Source: Deltaproteobacteria bacterium
Lineage (GTDB): Bacteria > Desulfobacterota > Syntrophobacteria > BM002
Assembly: GCA_020350905.1 (NCBI GenBank)
Contig: CP070843.1
Location: 471,685 to 489,708, forward strand
Reading direction: 5' to 3'
Length of the DNA stretch: 18,024 nt
Part shown: positions 7,155-14,982 of the stretch, piece by piece
Position numbering within the stretch: position 1 is the stretch's first letter
How the letters are laid out: every line of letters begins with the position of its first letter
Program-made: the position numbers and the translations under genes
Notes under the pieces: generated by a model
Databases searched by the model: none
Told to the model about the DNA's origin: nothing
What the model saw: the letters and a program-made list of their open reading frames with translations, nothing else

Positions 7155-9089
7155 CTATGAGGACTTCGAATAGGTACCTTCGAAAACCCGTAATACGTCC
7201 TTAACGCGGTAAAGATCCCGCAAGAAATAGGGTTGCCAGAAGTGCTCTCCCGGTGGGAAAAAAGCCAGGAAAGGGATACTGCGGCTTCCCATCTTCTGGA
7301 GTAATCTTTTGGCGGGGGGGTTTTCCATGGTGAGATCAGCCTTCAGAAGCAAAGCATCATGTTTTTGGAAAGTCTCAACGACGCTCCGATTGTGGAGAAC
7401 GGCTTTCTCCACTAAGAGACAGTTGGGACACCAGTCTGCGGTGAAATCTACTACCACCCAACGGTTTTCCCCGGCAGCTTCCAGCAGTTTTGTATTCGTA
7501 TAGGGCTCCCATTGCTGTGATTTCTCAGATACGAGCTCCATATTTCGCGCCACAGAGGGCACTATATCCAAACTGACCCATCCTCCAACAACCATGATGC
7601 TAACTGCTGCCAACCGAACGATTATGCGTCGGCGGGAGGAGTCGCTGAGGGTAGTCATCTTCCCCCAGATGTAGAAGCCTATTGCCAGGAAGAGACAGAA
7701 AAGGACCACGCCGACAGTCATGTGTTCCGGTAGGACAGTGAGTAAATAGATCACCGTGGCAAGAAGAGCAAATCCCATAAGCCGTTCAAAATGGATGAGC
7801 CAGTTTCCAGGGCGGGGAAGCCACCTCAGAGTGTTGGGAAAAAGAGACATAACCACATAAGGAGCAGCCATACCCAGACCCAGGCATGAAAATACGGTAA
7901 AAATCTGAGCGGGAGGTTGGCGAAGTGTCCAGGCCATGGCTCCTCCAAGGAGAGGGCCGCTGCATGGCGTGGCCAAGAAGGTTGCCAATGTACCCTTGTA
8001 GAACGATTCTAAGTAGCCATGCCGCTGGGCGCTGGTTTCTGTTCTATTGGCGGCAAAGTGGGGTATGGGAAGCTGGAAAACGCCGAAAAGACAAAGAGAC
8101 ATGGCAAAAACCAACCCGATCATTGTGATGAGAAATGATTGCTTTTGAAACAGTTCTCCCCAGCCGTATCCCGCAAAGCTAGCCAGAGCTGCAAGCACGA
8201 GGAAAACCGCAAATATTCCTGCCGCAAAGCTCAAACCCATGAAAGCCACACGACGTCCACTCTCTTGAGACTGCTGGACAAAGCCCAGCACTTTAAGGCT
8301 GACAACGGGCAAGACACAAGGCATAAAATTAAGAATAAAGCCAGCCAGAAGGGCGAACAGGGCAGCCTTGACAATACTCCCTACCTCGAGGCTAGGTAGA
8401 ACAGGCCGGGGATGCAATTCAGGGATCTCAGCGGGCTGGATGGGCAACCCCTTGATTGGCTTGAGAGGGGTAGAGGCGGAAAAGGATGGTACCAAGGTAG
8501 CTTTACTCTTAGCAACGTGAGTGAGGCCAATATTTTTGCGCACCTGTAATGGAATAGCCTCTGCGGCCTCCGGGCTGCTGACAATGGTGAGAGTGGCAGT
8601 GAGGTCGGTTTTGTAAGGCATGCAGAGACCTTCACGACAAAGAAGGGTGCGGAGAAGTAGGTGAACCTGGTGACTTCCAGATGACAAACTGCCGGGTATA
8701 GATAATCTCACATAGATAGAGGTCTTCTTTTTATAGGCCCAGACCCATTCATCCGGGCCAAGGTCGGGTTCGATAAATTTTTCCGCCGGGAGAAACCGGG
8801 CAGCGTCAGTCGTGACTCCTTCAGGAAGCGAGGTCACCTCAAGAACTGTGGGCAACCCGGGACCTGGGCCTTTTGGGTTACCATAAATATGCCAGCCGTC
8901 ATCCAAGACAATATTCGCGACAACCCAGACCTCCTGGCCTGCGGCAACCTTGGAAGGATATGTCTTGACGTCAATCTTAATCGGCGGCTTGGAATTGAGC
9001 TGAATTTGATTCGTCGCGAGAGCAGGAGCAACCAGTCCTGGAAAAAGGAAAGCGAGGCATAATATGACGGTGAGTTTAAGGCGGGTCAT
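7155..9089 (-). CDS. DsbD-like thiol:disulfide interchange protein (N-terminal domain, CcdA-like membrane core, thioredoxin domain)
   Basis: Moves reducing power from cytoplasmic thioredoxin across the inner membrane to periplasmic thiol proteins. In the 644-residue form: signal peptide (1-26), DsbD-type N-terminal domain with Cys151 and Cys156 (CREGLC), membrane core of about eight helices from about 236 with FMPCVLP (Cys258) and ATPCSGP (Cys376), and a C-terminal thioredoxin fold with WCPNC (Cys554, Cys557) and the cis-proline segment RSIPF (603-607). All six redox cysteines are present, so it should work. Its architecture and length fit the long DsbD/ScsB-like group. The frame runs back to 9248, but only the ATG at 9089 starts directly on a signal peptide. 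The CULT gene lies 122 bp upstream on the same strand. Confidence 0.9.
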   Translation of the reverse strand: MTRLKLTVILCLAFLFPGLVAPALATNQIQLNSKPPIKIDVKTYPSKVAAGQEVWVVANIVLDDGWHIYGNPKGPGPGLPTVLEVTSLPEGVTTDAARFLPAEKFIEPDLGPDEWVWAYKKKTSIYVRLSIPGSLSSGSHQVHLLLRTLLCREGLCMPYKTDLTATLTIVSSPEAAEAIPLQVRKNIGLTHVAKSKATLVPSFSASTPLKPIKGLPIQPAEIPELHPRPVLPSLEVGSIVKAALFALLAGFILNFMPCVLPVVSLKVLGFVQQSQESGRRVAFMGLSFAAGIFAVFLVLAALASFAGYGWGELFQKQSFLITMIGLVFAMSLCLFGVFQLPIPHFAANRTETSAQRHGYLESFYKGTLATFLATPCSGPLLGGAMAWTLRQPPAQIFTVFSCLGLGMAAPYVVMSLFPNTLRWLPRPGNWLIHFERLMGFALLATVIYLLTVLPEHMTVGVVLFCLFLAIGFYIWGKMTTLSDSSRRRIIVRLAAVSIMVVGGWVSLDIVPSVARNMELVSEKSQQWEPYTNTKLLEAAGENRWVVVDFTADWCPNCLLVEKAVLHNRSVVETFQKHDALLLKADLTMENPPAKRLLQKMGSRSIPFLAFFPPGEHFWQPYFLRDLYRVKDVLRVFEGTYSKSS

Positions 9090-9211
9090 AAGGCTCGATT
9101 CCGGGATAGAGGCACCTCCAACATCCAGCAGATCATAAACAAGAACGCAGCGGATGGCAAGAGGGCTCTTTCCTGCGAACAGCGCAGGAAAGAGACTGGT
9201 AAATACCTTGC

Positions 9212-9577
9212 TTAGCGACAGATTAGATGAGAAACTAGAATCCCCCAAAATTCTCTCGGCCGCTCGAAAGTCGACACCGCTTCATAGTGCCAGCCAAGAT
9301 GTTGGCCGCATTGACGACAGAAGGCCATTCGCCAGCGGTAGCCCGGAAACCAGGTGTAAACCTCAGTGGCTCCTCCGTGAACAACGGCACCCGGGCAGTC
9401 AGAAAAGGTGTGAAAGTCGCATTCGACGCCAGCCGGGTTGAGGAAAAAATGTCTATCGGAAGCATTTATGCGTAGGAGTCGGTCAGAATGAGTGACCAAG
9501 CCTCTACAAGCAGCACATTGGTAGGTTTTGTCGCCATTGCCACTCATTCCTTTCACGGGAGAAAAAAGGCTAAACAT
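9212..9577 (-). CDS. CULT-domain protein, bacterial cereblon-like
   Basis: About 121 residues from the ATG at 9577 (an ATG at 9547 is also possible; the frame is open to 9631). The protein is nearly all CULT domain. Two zinc knuckles are seen, CAAC and CRQC; the core reads HFFLNPAGVECDFHTF, then TWFPGYRWRMAFC and HLGWHYE, ending in FWGILVSHLI. The three tryptophans are spaced 6 and 14 residues apart with an aromatic two after the last, the same as Trp380, Trp386, Trp400 and Phe402 of human cereblon, which form the cage that binds thalidomide-type imides and C-terminal cyclic imides. Single-domain bacterial CULT proteins are known; their native role is unclear. I see no signal peptide with the short starts. 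Confidence 0.88.
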   Translation of the reverse strand: MFSLFSPVKGMSGNGDKTYQCAACRGLVTHSDRLLRINASDRHFFLNPAGVECDFHTFSDCPGAVVHGGATEVYTWFPGYRWRMAFCRQCGQHLGWHYEAVSTFERPREFWGILVSHLICR

Positions 9578-10135
9578 TCTTAGTTCCAGAGCTAGGAAGG
9601 TTGAATGGCAGGTAACATACCAAACCCCCAAGAAAAGTCAATCCGAGTCAGGCAATACGCCAATTCGTCGATTAGAGAATTCGGCAATCAGTCAAATCAT
9701 TGTTGCTCAGCACTTTACAACATTAGGGTATGGTTGGGCATATCTCCAGAATAACGAAAAACCCATAGCCTTTGTTCTTGCGAAGAGCAATCCAACCTGA
9801 TATATGTACCATTGTTCAATAAGTGATGAGATGGTTTTTGACTGAGGGGCACTGGCGCACAGCATCCCTGCTTTCATATAATTCCCATTAACGGCGCATC
9901 GTCCCTAATGAACTCCAAAATAGCAGATCACCCCCTTTGGCTGTGGTACGGATTAGCAGATCTATCCTCGGGGTTGTCGCTGAACTAACTTAGGAGTATT
10001 GGGCTGAATAATTCACCTAAAATCATTATTCGGGCTTTCGCATTACTCCATTGCTCCTTTGGATCCACGAAACTGGATATAACTCAGTAGGTTCGCATAG
10101 GGCTGGCAACCAGATCAAGGAGTCAACCATTACAC
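9578..10135. other. Long intergenic spacer upstream of comM
   Basis: No convincing gene was found. At 9659-9698 is an AT-rich degenerate block (CAATTCGTCGATTAGAGAAT, then TCGGCAATCAGTCAAATC) that resembles, reversed, the block at 13631-13658. At 10004-10033 a 9-bp stem (CTGAATAAT with ATTATTCGG) encloses a 12-nt loop, without a T-run. The comM promoter must lie here, but no clear -35/-10 pair stands out. Confidence 0.4.
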
Positions 10136-11662
10136 ATGCTTTCAAAAGTCCTTTCCAGTTCAGTGTTGGGTATTGATGCCTATGTGGTAGAGGTGGAGGT
10201 AGATATCACCATGGGTCTACCCGCCTTTGCCACTGTGGGTCTCCCTGACGGTGCAGTGCGTGAAAGCAAGGATCGAGTGAAATCTGCAATCAAAAACTCA
10301 GGATACCGTTTTCCGCCTCATCGCATTACCGTAAACCTGGCGCCGGCAGACAGAAAAAAGGAGGGGGCGGGATTTGACCTCCCAATGGCCGTGGGTATCC
10401 TGTCTGCAACAGGTTTGGTAAATCGGGACAAGCTGGAGCAGTATCTGATTATCGGCGAACTCTCCCTTGATGGAAAAGTCAAGAAGACCAAGGGTGCGTT
10501 GCCCATGGCCCTCGCAGCAAGGAATAATGGTTTTGCCGGAATTATCGTACCCAAAGGTAACAGCAGAGAATCTGCGGTTGTGCAGGGAGTGAATGTCTTT
10601 GCGGCGAGTCACCTTTATCAGGTAGTGGAGTTTTTAAACGGCATTGAGGAATTACCCCCTACAACCGTTGATGTCCAGAAGCTATTTTCCAAAGATGCAC
10701 TCTCTGATGTGGATTTCAACGAGGTCAAGGGGCAAGAACACGTCAAGCGAGCTTTGGAAATTGCGGCTGCCGGGGGGCACAATGTGTTGATGGTAGGGCC
10801 ACCAGGCTCCGGGAAGACAATGCTAGCCCAAAGACTGGCGACCATTCTGCCTGACCTGACCTTTGAGGAAGCTCTGGAAACAACGAAGGTTTACAGTATC
10901 ATGGGATTAATGGCTGAGCGTGCCGTCATTGCCACTCGGCCTTTCCGATCACCCCACCACACTATCTCCGATGCCGGCTTAATCGGTGGCGGCCAGATTC
11001 CTAAGCCCGGTGAGGTAAGCCTGGCCCACAATGGCGTATTGTTTCTGGATGAAATGCCGGAGTTTCGCAAGAATGTTCTGGAGGTTTTGAGGCAACCCCT
11101 GGAAGACGGCAAGGTGACCATTGCCCGAGCCGCCACATCCATTACCTATCCAGCTTCTTTCATGGCCGTTGCTGCCATGAATCCCTGTCCGTGCGGCTTT
11201 TACGGCGATTACAAGCGGCAGTGCCAGTGCACTCACTTGCAGATCCAGCGGTACCGGACCAAGATTTCAGGACCGCTGCTGGATCGGTTGGACATTCACG
11301 TTGAAGTGCCGGCCGTGCAGTACCAGGACCTGGCTCAGGAGAGCAGCGGGGAATCCTCACAAACCATAAGGCAGAGGATAAATGCAGCCAGAATGTTGCA
11401 GCAGGAGCGGTTTACGCATCACAAGATCTATTGCAATGCCCAGATGCCGCCCCGATTGCTCAAGCGGTTCTGTAAGTTGGATGAGGATTCCCACGGTCTG
11501 TTGGAGACCGCTATAGATCGGCTGGGGTTGAGCGCCAGGGCTCACAACCGCATTCTCAAAATAGCCCGCACCATAGCGGATATTGAGGGACTGGAGCAGA
11601 TCAGTTCAGCGCACATAGCCGAGGCCATCCAATACCGCAGCCTGGACCGTAGTCTAGCTTAG
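10136..11662 (+). CDS. comM: ComM/YifB family Mg-chelatase-like AAA+ ATPase
   Basis: A 508-residue protein of normal length for ComM, the hexameric AAA+ helicase that drives branch migration during natural transformation; it is also widespread in bacteria not known to be transformable. The N-terminal ChlI-like domain opens with SKVLSSSVLGIDAYVVEVEVD and includes GLPAFATVGLPDGAVRESK. Walker A is GPPGSGKTMLAQRL (about 221-234), Walker B is LFLDEMPEF (about 302-310), then MNPCPCGFYGDYKRQCQC, the sensor region and the Mg-chelatase C-terminal helical domain ending YRSLDR. AGGAG lies 13 nt before the ATG, longer than usual, but this start gives the expected family N-terminus. Confidence 0.95.
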   Translation: MLSKVLSSSVLGIDAYVVEVEVDITMGLPAFATVGLPDGAVRESKDRVKSAIKNSGYRFPPHRITVNLAPADRKKEGAGFDLPMAVGILSATGLVNRDKLEQYLIIGELSLDGKVKKTKGALPMALAARNNGFAGIIVPKGNSRESAVVQGVNVFAASHLYQVVEFLNGIEELPPTTVDVQKLFSKDALSDVDFNEVKGQEHVKRALEIAAAGGHNVLMVGPPGSGKTMLAQRLATILPDLTFEEALETTKVYSIMGLMAERAVIATRPFRSPHHTISDAGLIGGGQIPKPGEVSLAHNGVLFLDEMPEFRKNVLEVLRQPLEDGKVTIARAATSITYPASFMAVAAMNPCPCGFYGDYKRQCQCTHLQIQRYRTKISGPLLDRLDIHVEVPAVQYQDLAQESSGESSQTIRQRINAARMLQQERFTHHKIYCNAQMPPRLLKRFCKLDEDSHGLLETAIDRLGLSARAHNRILKIARTIADIEGLEQISSAHIAEAIQYRSLDRSLA

Positions 11663-12555
11663 TCTACCTTTTCACCGAATAGTATGTTGATGAAAGCACT
11701 TTTGTACGAGGTAAGAACCTTGTCTCTCCTCATGACCACAGCGATAAAGTCTGGTTTGAGCAATGTATTCATTGGAATGAAGACCAGATTTCTCTTTTTC
11801 AGTGCTGGTAGATCCCTCACCACGGTGGCGAAAGAAACGCCGAGACCCATCTCAACATAGAGAGAGGTCAACTCAACATTTGAAGATTCCATAACGATCT
11901 GGAAGTTAAGTCCCAGTTTCTGAAACCGCTCTTCCAGGATCCTACGACAGGTGAATCTGAGGTCCTTAGGGGGCAATATGAGTGGATATTTGGCTATCTG
12001 GCTCAAAGTAACACGCCCCGCCTCGGCCAAAGGGTGGCCAACTTGTACCATCAATACAGTTTCCACCTCTTTCCAGCGAAGCAGAGCGAGATCTTTGGGG
12101 ACCTCTGATTCCAGCGTAAAACCAAGATCAATATCCCCATGTCTTACCAGTTCGATAACGACCTGCTGCGAGCGGTCAAGAATCGTCAGCTCAACGTGTG
12201 GAAATTGACTGATATATTCTTTGAGTGTTTCCGGAACCAGATGATAGAGGGTTGTAAAAGGAGCGGCTATTCGCAAGCGCCCTTTTTGCAACCCTTGGAG
12301 CTCGCTTAAATCCTCTTTGAGACATTCATATTTCTCCAAAATTGCCTCTGCGAATTCAAAGAACCTTTCTCCAGCAGAGGTCAGCCTCAACTTACGCTTG
12401 CCGATCCTCTCAAACAGGTGGCAATCAAGTTCTTGTTCGAGAGCTTTGATTTGCTGGCTGAGTGCCGACTGAGTGCGGAATGTGGCATCACCAGCCTTGG
12501 TAAAGCTGCCGAGCTTGGCTACTTGATAAAAACCTATTATCTGCTGCCACTCCAT
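11659..12555 (-). CDS. LysR family transcriptional regulator
   Basis: 298 residues, standard LysR size. The N-terminal winged helix-turn-helix (2-61) reads FYQVAKLGSFTKAGDATFRT, then QSALSQQIKALEQEL, HLFERIGKRKLRLTSAGE; a linker helix follows, then the two-lobed inducer-binding domain (about 88-293) with GRLRIAAPFTTLYHLVPETL. The target and inducer cannot be named. Its stop overlaps that of comM by 4 bp in convergent orientation. Directly upstream is a FNR-type palindrome 40 bp from its ATG, which could control it. No divergent target gene lies close by; the FlK-like gene upstream is over 400 bp away. No clear Shine-Dalgarno precedes the ATG. Confidence 0.93.
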   Translation of the reverse strand: MEWQQIIGFYQVAKLGSFTKAGDATFRTQSALSQQIKALEQELDCHLFERIGKRKLRLTSAGERFFEFAEAILEKYECLKEDLSELQGLQKGRLRIAAPFTTLYHLVPETLKEYISQFPHVELTILDRSQQVVIELVRHGDIDLGFTLESEVPKDLALLRWKEVETVLMVQVGHPLAEAGRVTLSQIAKYPLILPPKDLRFTCRRILEERFQKLGLNFQIVMESSNVELTSLYVEMGLGVSFATVVRDLPALKKRNLVFIPMNTLLKPDFIAVVMRRDKVLTSYKSAFINILFGEKVD

Positions 12556-12594
12556 AATAAATAAGCTATGCTAATCAATATAATAAAAACTATT

Positions 12595-12614
12595 AATTTG
12601 ATTTATATCAAATT
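12595..12614. promoter_or_regulatory. FNR/CRP-family operator-like palindrome
   Basis: The 20-mer has perfect 8-bp arms AATTTGAT and ATCAAATT around TTAT. Its core TTGAT-N4-ATCAA (12598-12611) matches the FNR consensus exactly. It lies 40 bp upstream of the lysR ATG in AT-rich DNA, a position suited to control of lysR, and about 350 bp before the FlK-like gene. It could also be a LysR autoregulatory site, since those are also dyads. Confidence 0.55.
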
Positions 12615-12707
12615 ATCAGAAATAGTGAATATAGGCAATAAGAACAATTCGAACAATTACTGGAGGTCATGATCCAAGAATTCACCATAGCGGCACAAAT
12701 CAGGAGT

Positions 12708-12866
12708 AAATCCGAAGTACGAATATCGAAATCCGAAACAAATTCGAATTACCAAAATCCGAATGACCGAAACACCTGACAAGTCTTTTCGAGAAGTCAC
12801 GTTTTAAACATTTGAGAATTCGGATTTTGTATTTGTTTCGTGCTTCTTATTTCGTATTTCGAATTT
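12708..12866. repeat. Long imperfect inverted repeat (AATCCGAA / CGAAATCCGAAAC type)
   Basis: The left arm at 12708-12764 has units such as ATCGAAATCCGAAACAAATT and AAAATCCGAAT. The right arm at 12815-12866 is their complement (GAATTCGGATTTTGTATTTG, then TTTCGTATTTCGAATTT). About 50 bp lie between. Together they form one large imperfect hairpin upstream of the FlK-like gene. It is built of smaller iterated CCGAA/TTCGG units, as in dispersed repeats I recognise from other environmental genomes. It accounts for much of the 12556-12962 spacer. Confidence 0.65.
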
Positions 12867-12880
12867 GAGTGTGAAGCACT

Positions 12881-12903
12881 CCTTTGTGTCTCAGTGGTTA
12901 ACC
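12881..12903. repeat. Fragment of a TTAACCAC-type dispersed repeat
   Basis: CTTTGTGTCTCAGTGGTTAACC on the plus strand resembles, with changes, the right arm of the repeat at 7086-7111 (CTGCGTGTGTCTGCGGTTAA). It abuts the larger inverted repeat on its left, so the spacer looks like a mosaic of two repeat classes. Single arm only. Confidence 0.4.
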
Positions 12904-12951
12904 AAAAATTACAAAAGACAATGACCACTGCTGATTCAAGTAGGTCGAGAT

Positions 12952-12956
12952 GGAGG
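12952..12956 (+). promoter_or_regulatory. Ribosome binding site deciding the FlK-like gene start
   Basis: GGAGG lies 6 nt before the ATG at 12963. The open frame extends upstream through repeat DNA to 12840, but this site and the protein's family N-terminus fix the start. Confidence 0.75.
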
Positions 12957-12962
12957 TTGATC

Positions 12963-13382
12963 ATGAAAGAGTCGTTGAGACCGGGGTTGACATTTGAGTT
13001 CACATTCAAGGTTCCTGAGAACAAAACAGTTCCTCACCTCTATCCAGAATCTCCAGAATTTCAGGTGATGCCAAAAGTGTTGGCTACAGGGTTCATGGTG
13101 GGATTGTTCGAATGGGCTTGTATCCAAGCCATCAATCCTCACATTGATTGGCCCGATGATCAGACAGTGGGTATCGACGTGAAACTAAACCACGTGGCAG
13201 CCACACCGCCCGGATTAACCGTCACGGTGAAAGGAAGGCTGGAAAAGGTGGAGGGCAGAAAACTGAGCTTTTCCCTCGTTGCTGACGATGGGGTAGATAC
13301 GATCTCTGAGGGCACTCACGACAGGTTCGTAATCAACGCGGATAAGTTCAACGCCAAGATGGCTGCCAAAGCCTCCACCTAA
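12963..13382 (+). CDS. FlK-like hotdog-fold acyl-CoA thioesterase
   Basis: A 139-residue single hotdog-fold protein, the same length as fluoroacetyl-CoA thioesterase FlK of Streptomyces cattleya, and with the same key blocks: HLYPESPEF (25-33), LATGFMVGLFEWAC (40-53) and AATPPGLTVTV (79-89), then VEGRKLSF and FNAKM. The FlK catalytic residues align: Thr42, Glu50, His77 (FlK His76) and Arg121 (FlK Arg120), the last two shifted by a one-residue insertion. The FlK gate residue Phe36 is Met here, so a preference for fluoroacetyl-CoA cannot be assumed. Broad family members hydrolyse other short acyl-CoAs. No fluorinase or other organofluorine gene is in the window. The gene stands alone on its strand. 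Confidence 0.85.
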   Translation: MKESLRPGLTFEFTFKVPENKTVPHLYPESPEFQVMPKVLATGFMVGLFEWACIQAINPHIDWPDDQTVGIDVKLNHVAATPPGLTVTVKGRLEKVEGRKLSFSLVADDGVDTISEGTHDRFVINADKFNAKMAAKAST

Positions 13383-13958
13383 CCTTAATGGTGCATAACA
13401 CAATATGATTTCCGAGGCCTGTCGGAGCGATTGGCTGTCCGTGTTCGATTCCGTCAAAACAGTAACGTATTCTTTGATGAATGGAAGAAGAATGTCAACG
13501 TGATACAATATTGGGATACTCACTGCCCATAGCCTGCGTATCCCCATACCACAAAATCAAATCGCTTTAAGAATGTCGATTCAGTTTCCTGGAATAATAC
13601 CGAGATTCCATCACAATCCTCTATGGTTTGTGATTTCAGATTACTGATTGTCGATTGAGGAGCATACGCATTTTTTAGCACGAGGTACTGAGCTCTTAAA
13701 ACTAAAATCTGCATTCTTAAATCTAAAATCCCAAGGGTCAGAGTTCAATGGCTTTGCCGGTAAAGATTGCGATAGGAATTTGAGATTTTACGATGCTCCA
13801 CCCCTCCAGCCATGTGTCTGTTATCTGCTTCGAAATGGTCATACAAAACGTAAAGAACATGCATTGAAATGAGAAAAACTTTCCATTAGACTACCTGGAG
13901 AAAGTGGTGCAAATCGCGAGTTACCTTGTTTTGCCGAGGTACAAGAGGTACAAATAGA
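13383..13958. other. Repeat-bearing spacer without a supported gene
   Basis: No convincing coding frame. Contents: a hairpin at 13512-13545 (TGGGATAC pairing with GTATCCCCA); a block at 13631-13658 (GATTTCAGATTACTGATTGT, then CGATTGAGG); and at 13695-13732 two tandem-like units, CTTAAAACTAAAATCTGCAT and TCTTAAATCTAAAATCCC. These are AT-rich degenerate dispersed-repeat types. The promoter of the radical SAM gene should lie in the right end. Confidence 0.5.
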
Positions 13959-14828
13959 ATGGATCATGTGAGCCCAATGAAGGTCAACAATGTTGACGTC
14001 CATGTTATCAATTCTTGTAACCTGCACTGTCACGGCTGTAATCATTTAGCGAATTATGGCTATGGTGGCCCATTTAGGGTAAAGGAACTCGTCGATTGGA
14101 TCAAGCCATGGAAGGATAGGCTCTATTTTAAAAGAATCTCTCTCTTAGGCGGAGAGCCTCTCCTGAATCCATATTTAAAAGATATCTGTATTGCTTATCG
14201 GAGACTTTTTTCTCATAAGGAAACCAAACTCCGCGTCATCACGAATGGAATATTGATAACAAAATGCCCCTGGCTAAAAGAACTGATTCAAGAATACCAT
14301 ATTCATATTCAAGTATCCTTGCATGTGTTCACGGGAAAGACAAAGAACGAAAAATTAATCAACCGAGTGAAGGAAGGACTGGCTCTTCTGGAAAAGTGGG
14401 CTGGTGATACAGTCCGGCCGGCTGAAATCAGCTGGGGCTCCTATGTTGAAGCGAAACAAAAGTTAAACTTCCAGGTTTTCTATCAGGGGGCAGGAACGCA
14501 GATAAAACCTTTTCAACATGATGATATTACTGAGAGCAAGAAACACTGTACCTGCAAAACACTTCAGCTCTATAAATCGAACCTCTATAAATGCGCCCCC
14601 ATTGCGTACGTTGGAGATGTGCTCGAAAAATTCGGAATGGAAGATGATCCGGATTGGAAGCCTTACCTGAACTATGAACCACTTACACCCGATTGCTCGA
14701 ACGCTGAACTAGTAAATTTTATGAAAATGCAACCGCACCCAGAGTGGACCTGCAAAATGTGCCCCCTCTATGCAAATGTCATTCTCTCAGGCGAAAGAGA
14801 AATATCCCAGGAAGCAGTTGAGTCCTAG
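13959..14828 (+). CDS. Radical SAM protein with cysteine-rich C-terminus
   Basis: 289 residues. The CxxxCxxC cluster motif is CNLHCHGC (Cys20, 24, 27), which holds the SAM-binding [4Fe-4S] cluster; LLGGEPLLNP (62-71) is the usual GGEP strand, and LRVITNGIL follows. The C-terminal part has six further cysteines (197, 199, 212, 246, 265, 268), including CTCK, LYKCAPIA and CKMC, which could hold an auxiliary cluster as in SPASM/twitch-type enzymes (inference). Substrate unknown; such enzymes modify peptides, sugars or small molecules. Start: ATG at 13959 with AGAGG about 10 nt upstream; a TTG at 13926 is less likely. A sulfotransferase gene follows about 150 bp downstream on the same strand, suggesting one pathway. 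Confidence 0.87.
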   Translation: MDHVSPMKVNNVDVHVINSCNLHCHGCNHLANYGYGGPFRVKELVDWIKPWKDRLYFKRISLLGGEPLLNPYLKDICIAYRRLFSHKETKLRVITNGILITKCPWLKELIQEYHIHIQVSLHVFTGKTKNEKLINRVKEGLALLEKWAGDTVRPAEISWGSYVEAKQKLNFQVFYQGAGTQIKPFQHDDITESKKHCTCKTLQLYKSNLYKCAPIAYVGDVLEKFGMEDDPDWKPYLNYEPLTPDCSNAELVNFMKMQPHPEWTCKMCPLYANVILSGEREISQEAVES

Positions 14829-14982
14829 CCCACATTTTCAAGGTGGGCAAGAACTCGTTTCTTGAAAGCCGGCTTACCTGAATATGGCAGCTACTGTGAC
14901 ACGATCGATTTATGCAACATCAAAAACCTGGTCCTAAGTGCCCGGATTCTTTACTCGAACAGGGGAAAGGAAAGACAGAGAA

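Noticed and set aside
9090..9248. N-terminal extension of the DsbD-like protein (53 residues)
   Set aside because: The signal peptide begins at the ATG at 9089, and an extension would bury it.
9528..9800. Plus-strand ORF of 90 codons upstream of comM
   Set aside because: It overlaps the CULT gene on the other strand and runs through a repeat-like block; the protein shows no family features and no ribosome binding site.
12840..12962. N-terminal extension of the FlK-like protein (41 extra residues)
   Set aside because: It translates repeat DNA, and GGAGG plus the family N-terminus place the start at 12963.
12963..13382. Fluoroacetate resistance or organofluorine pathway
   Set aside because: No other gene of such a pathway is in the window, and the gate residue differs from FlK.
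13926..14828. Part of a RiPP (modified peptide) cluster because of the radical SAM enzyme
   Set aside because: No small precursor-like ORF, peptidase or exporter was found next to it.
14828..14848. GCCCAC...GTGGGC hairpin just past the radical SAM gene as a terminator
   Set aside because: The stem is only 6 bp with a 9-nt loop and no T-run; it could be chance, and termination here would separate the sulfotransferase gene.
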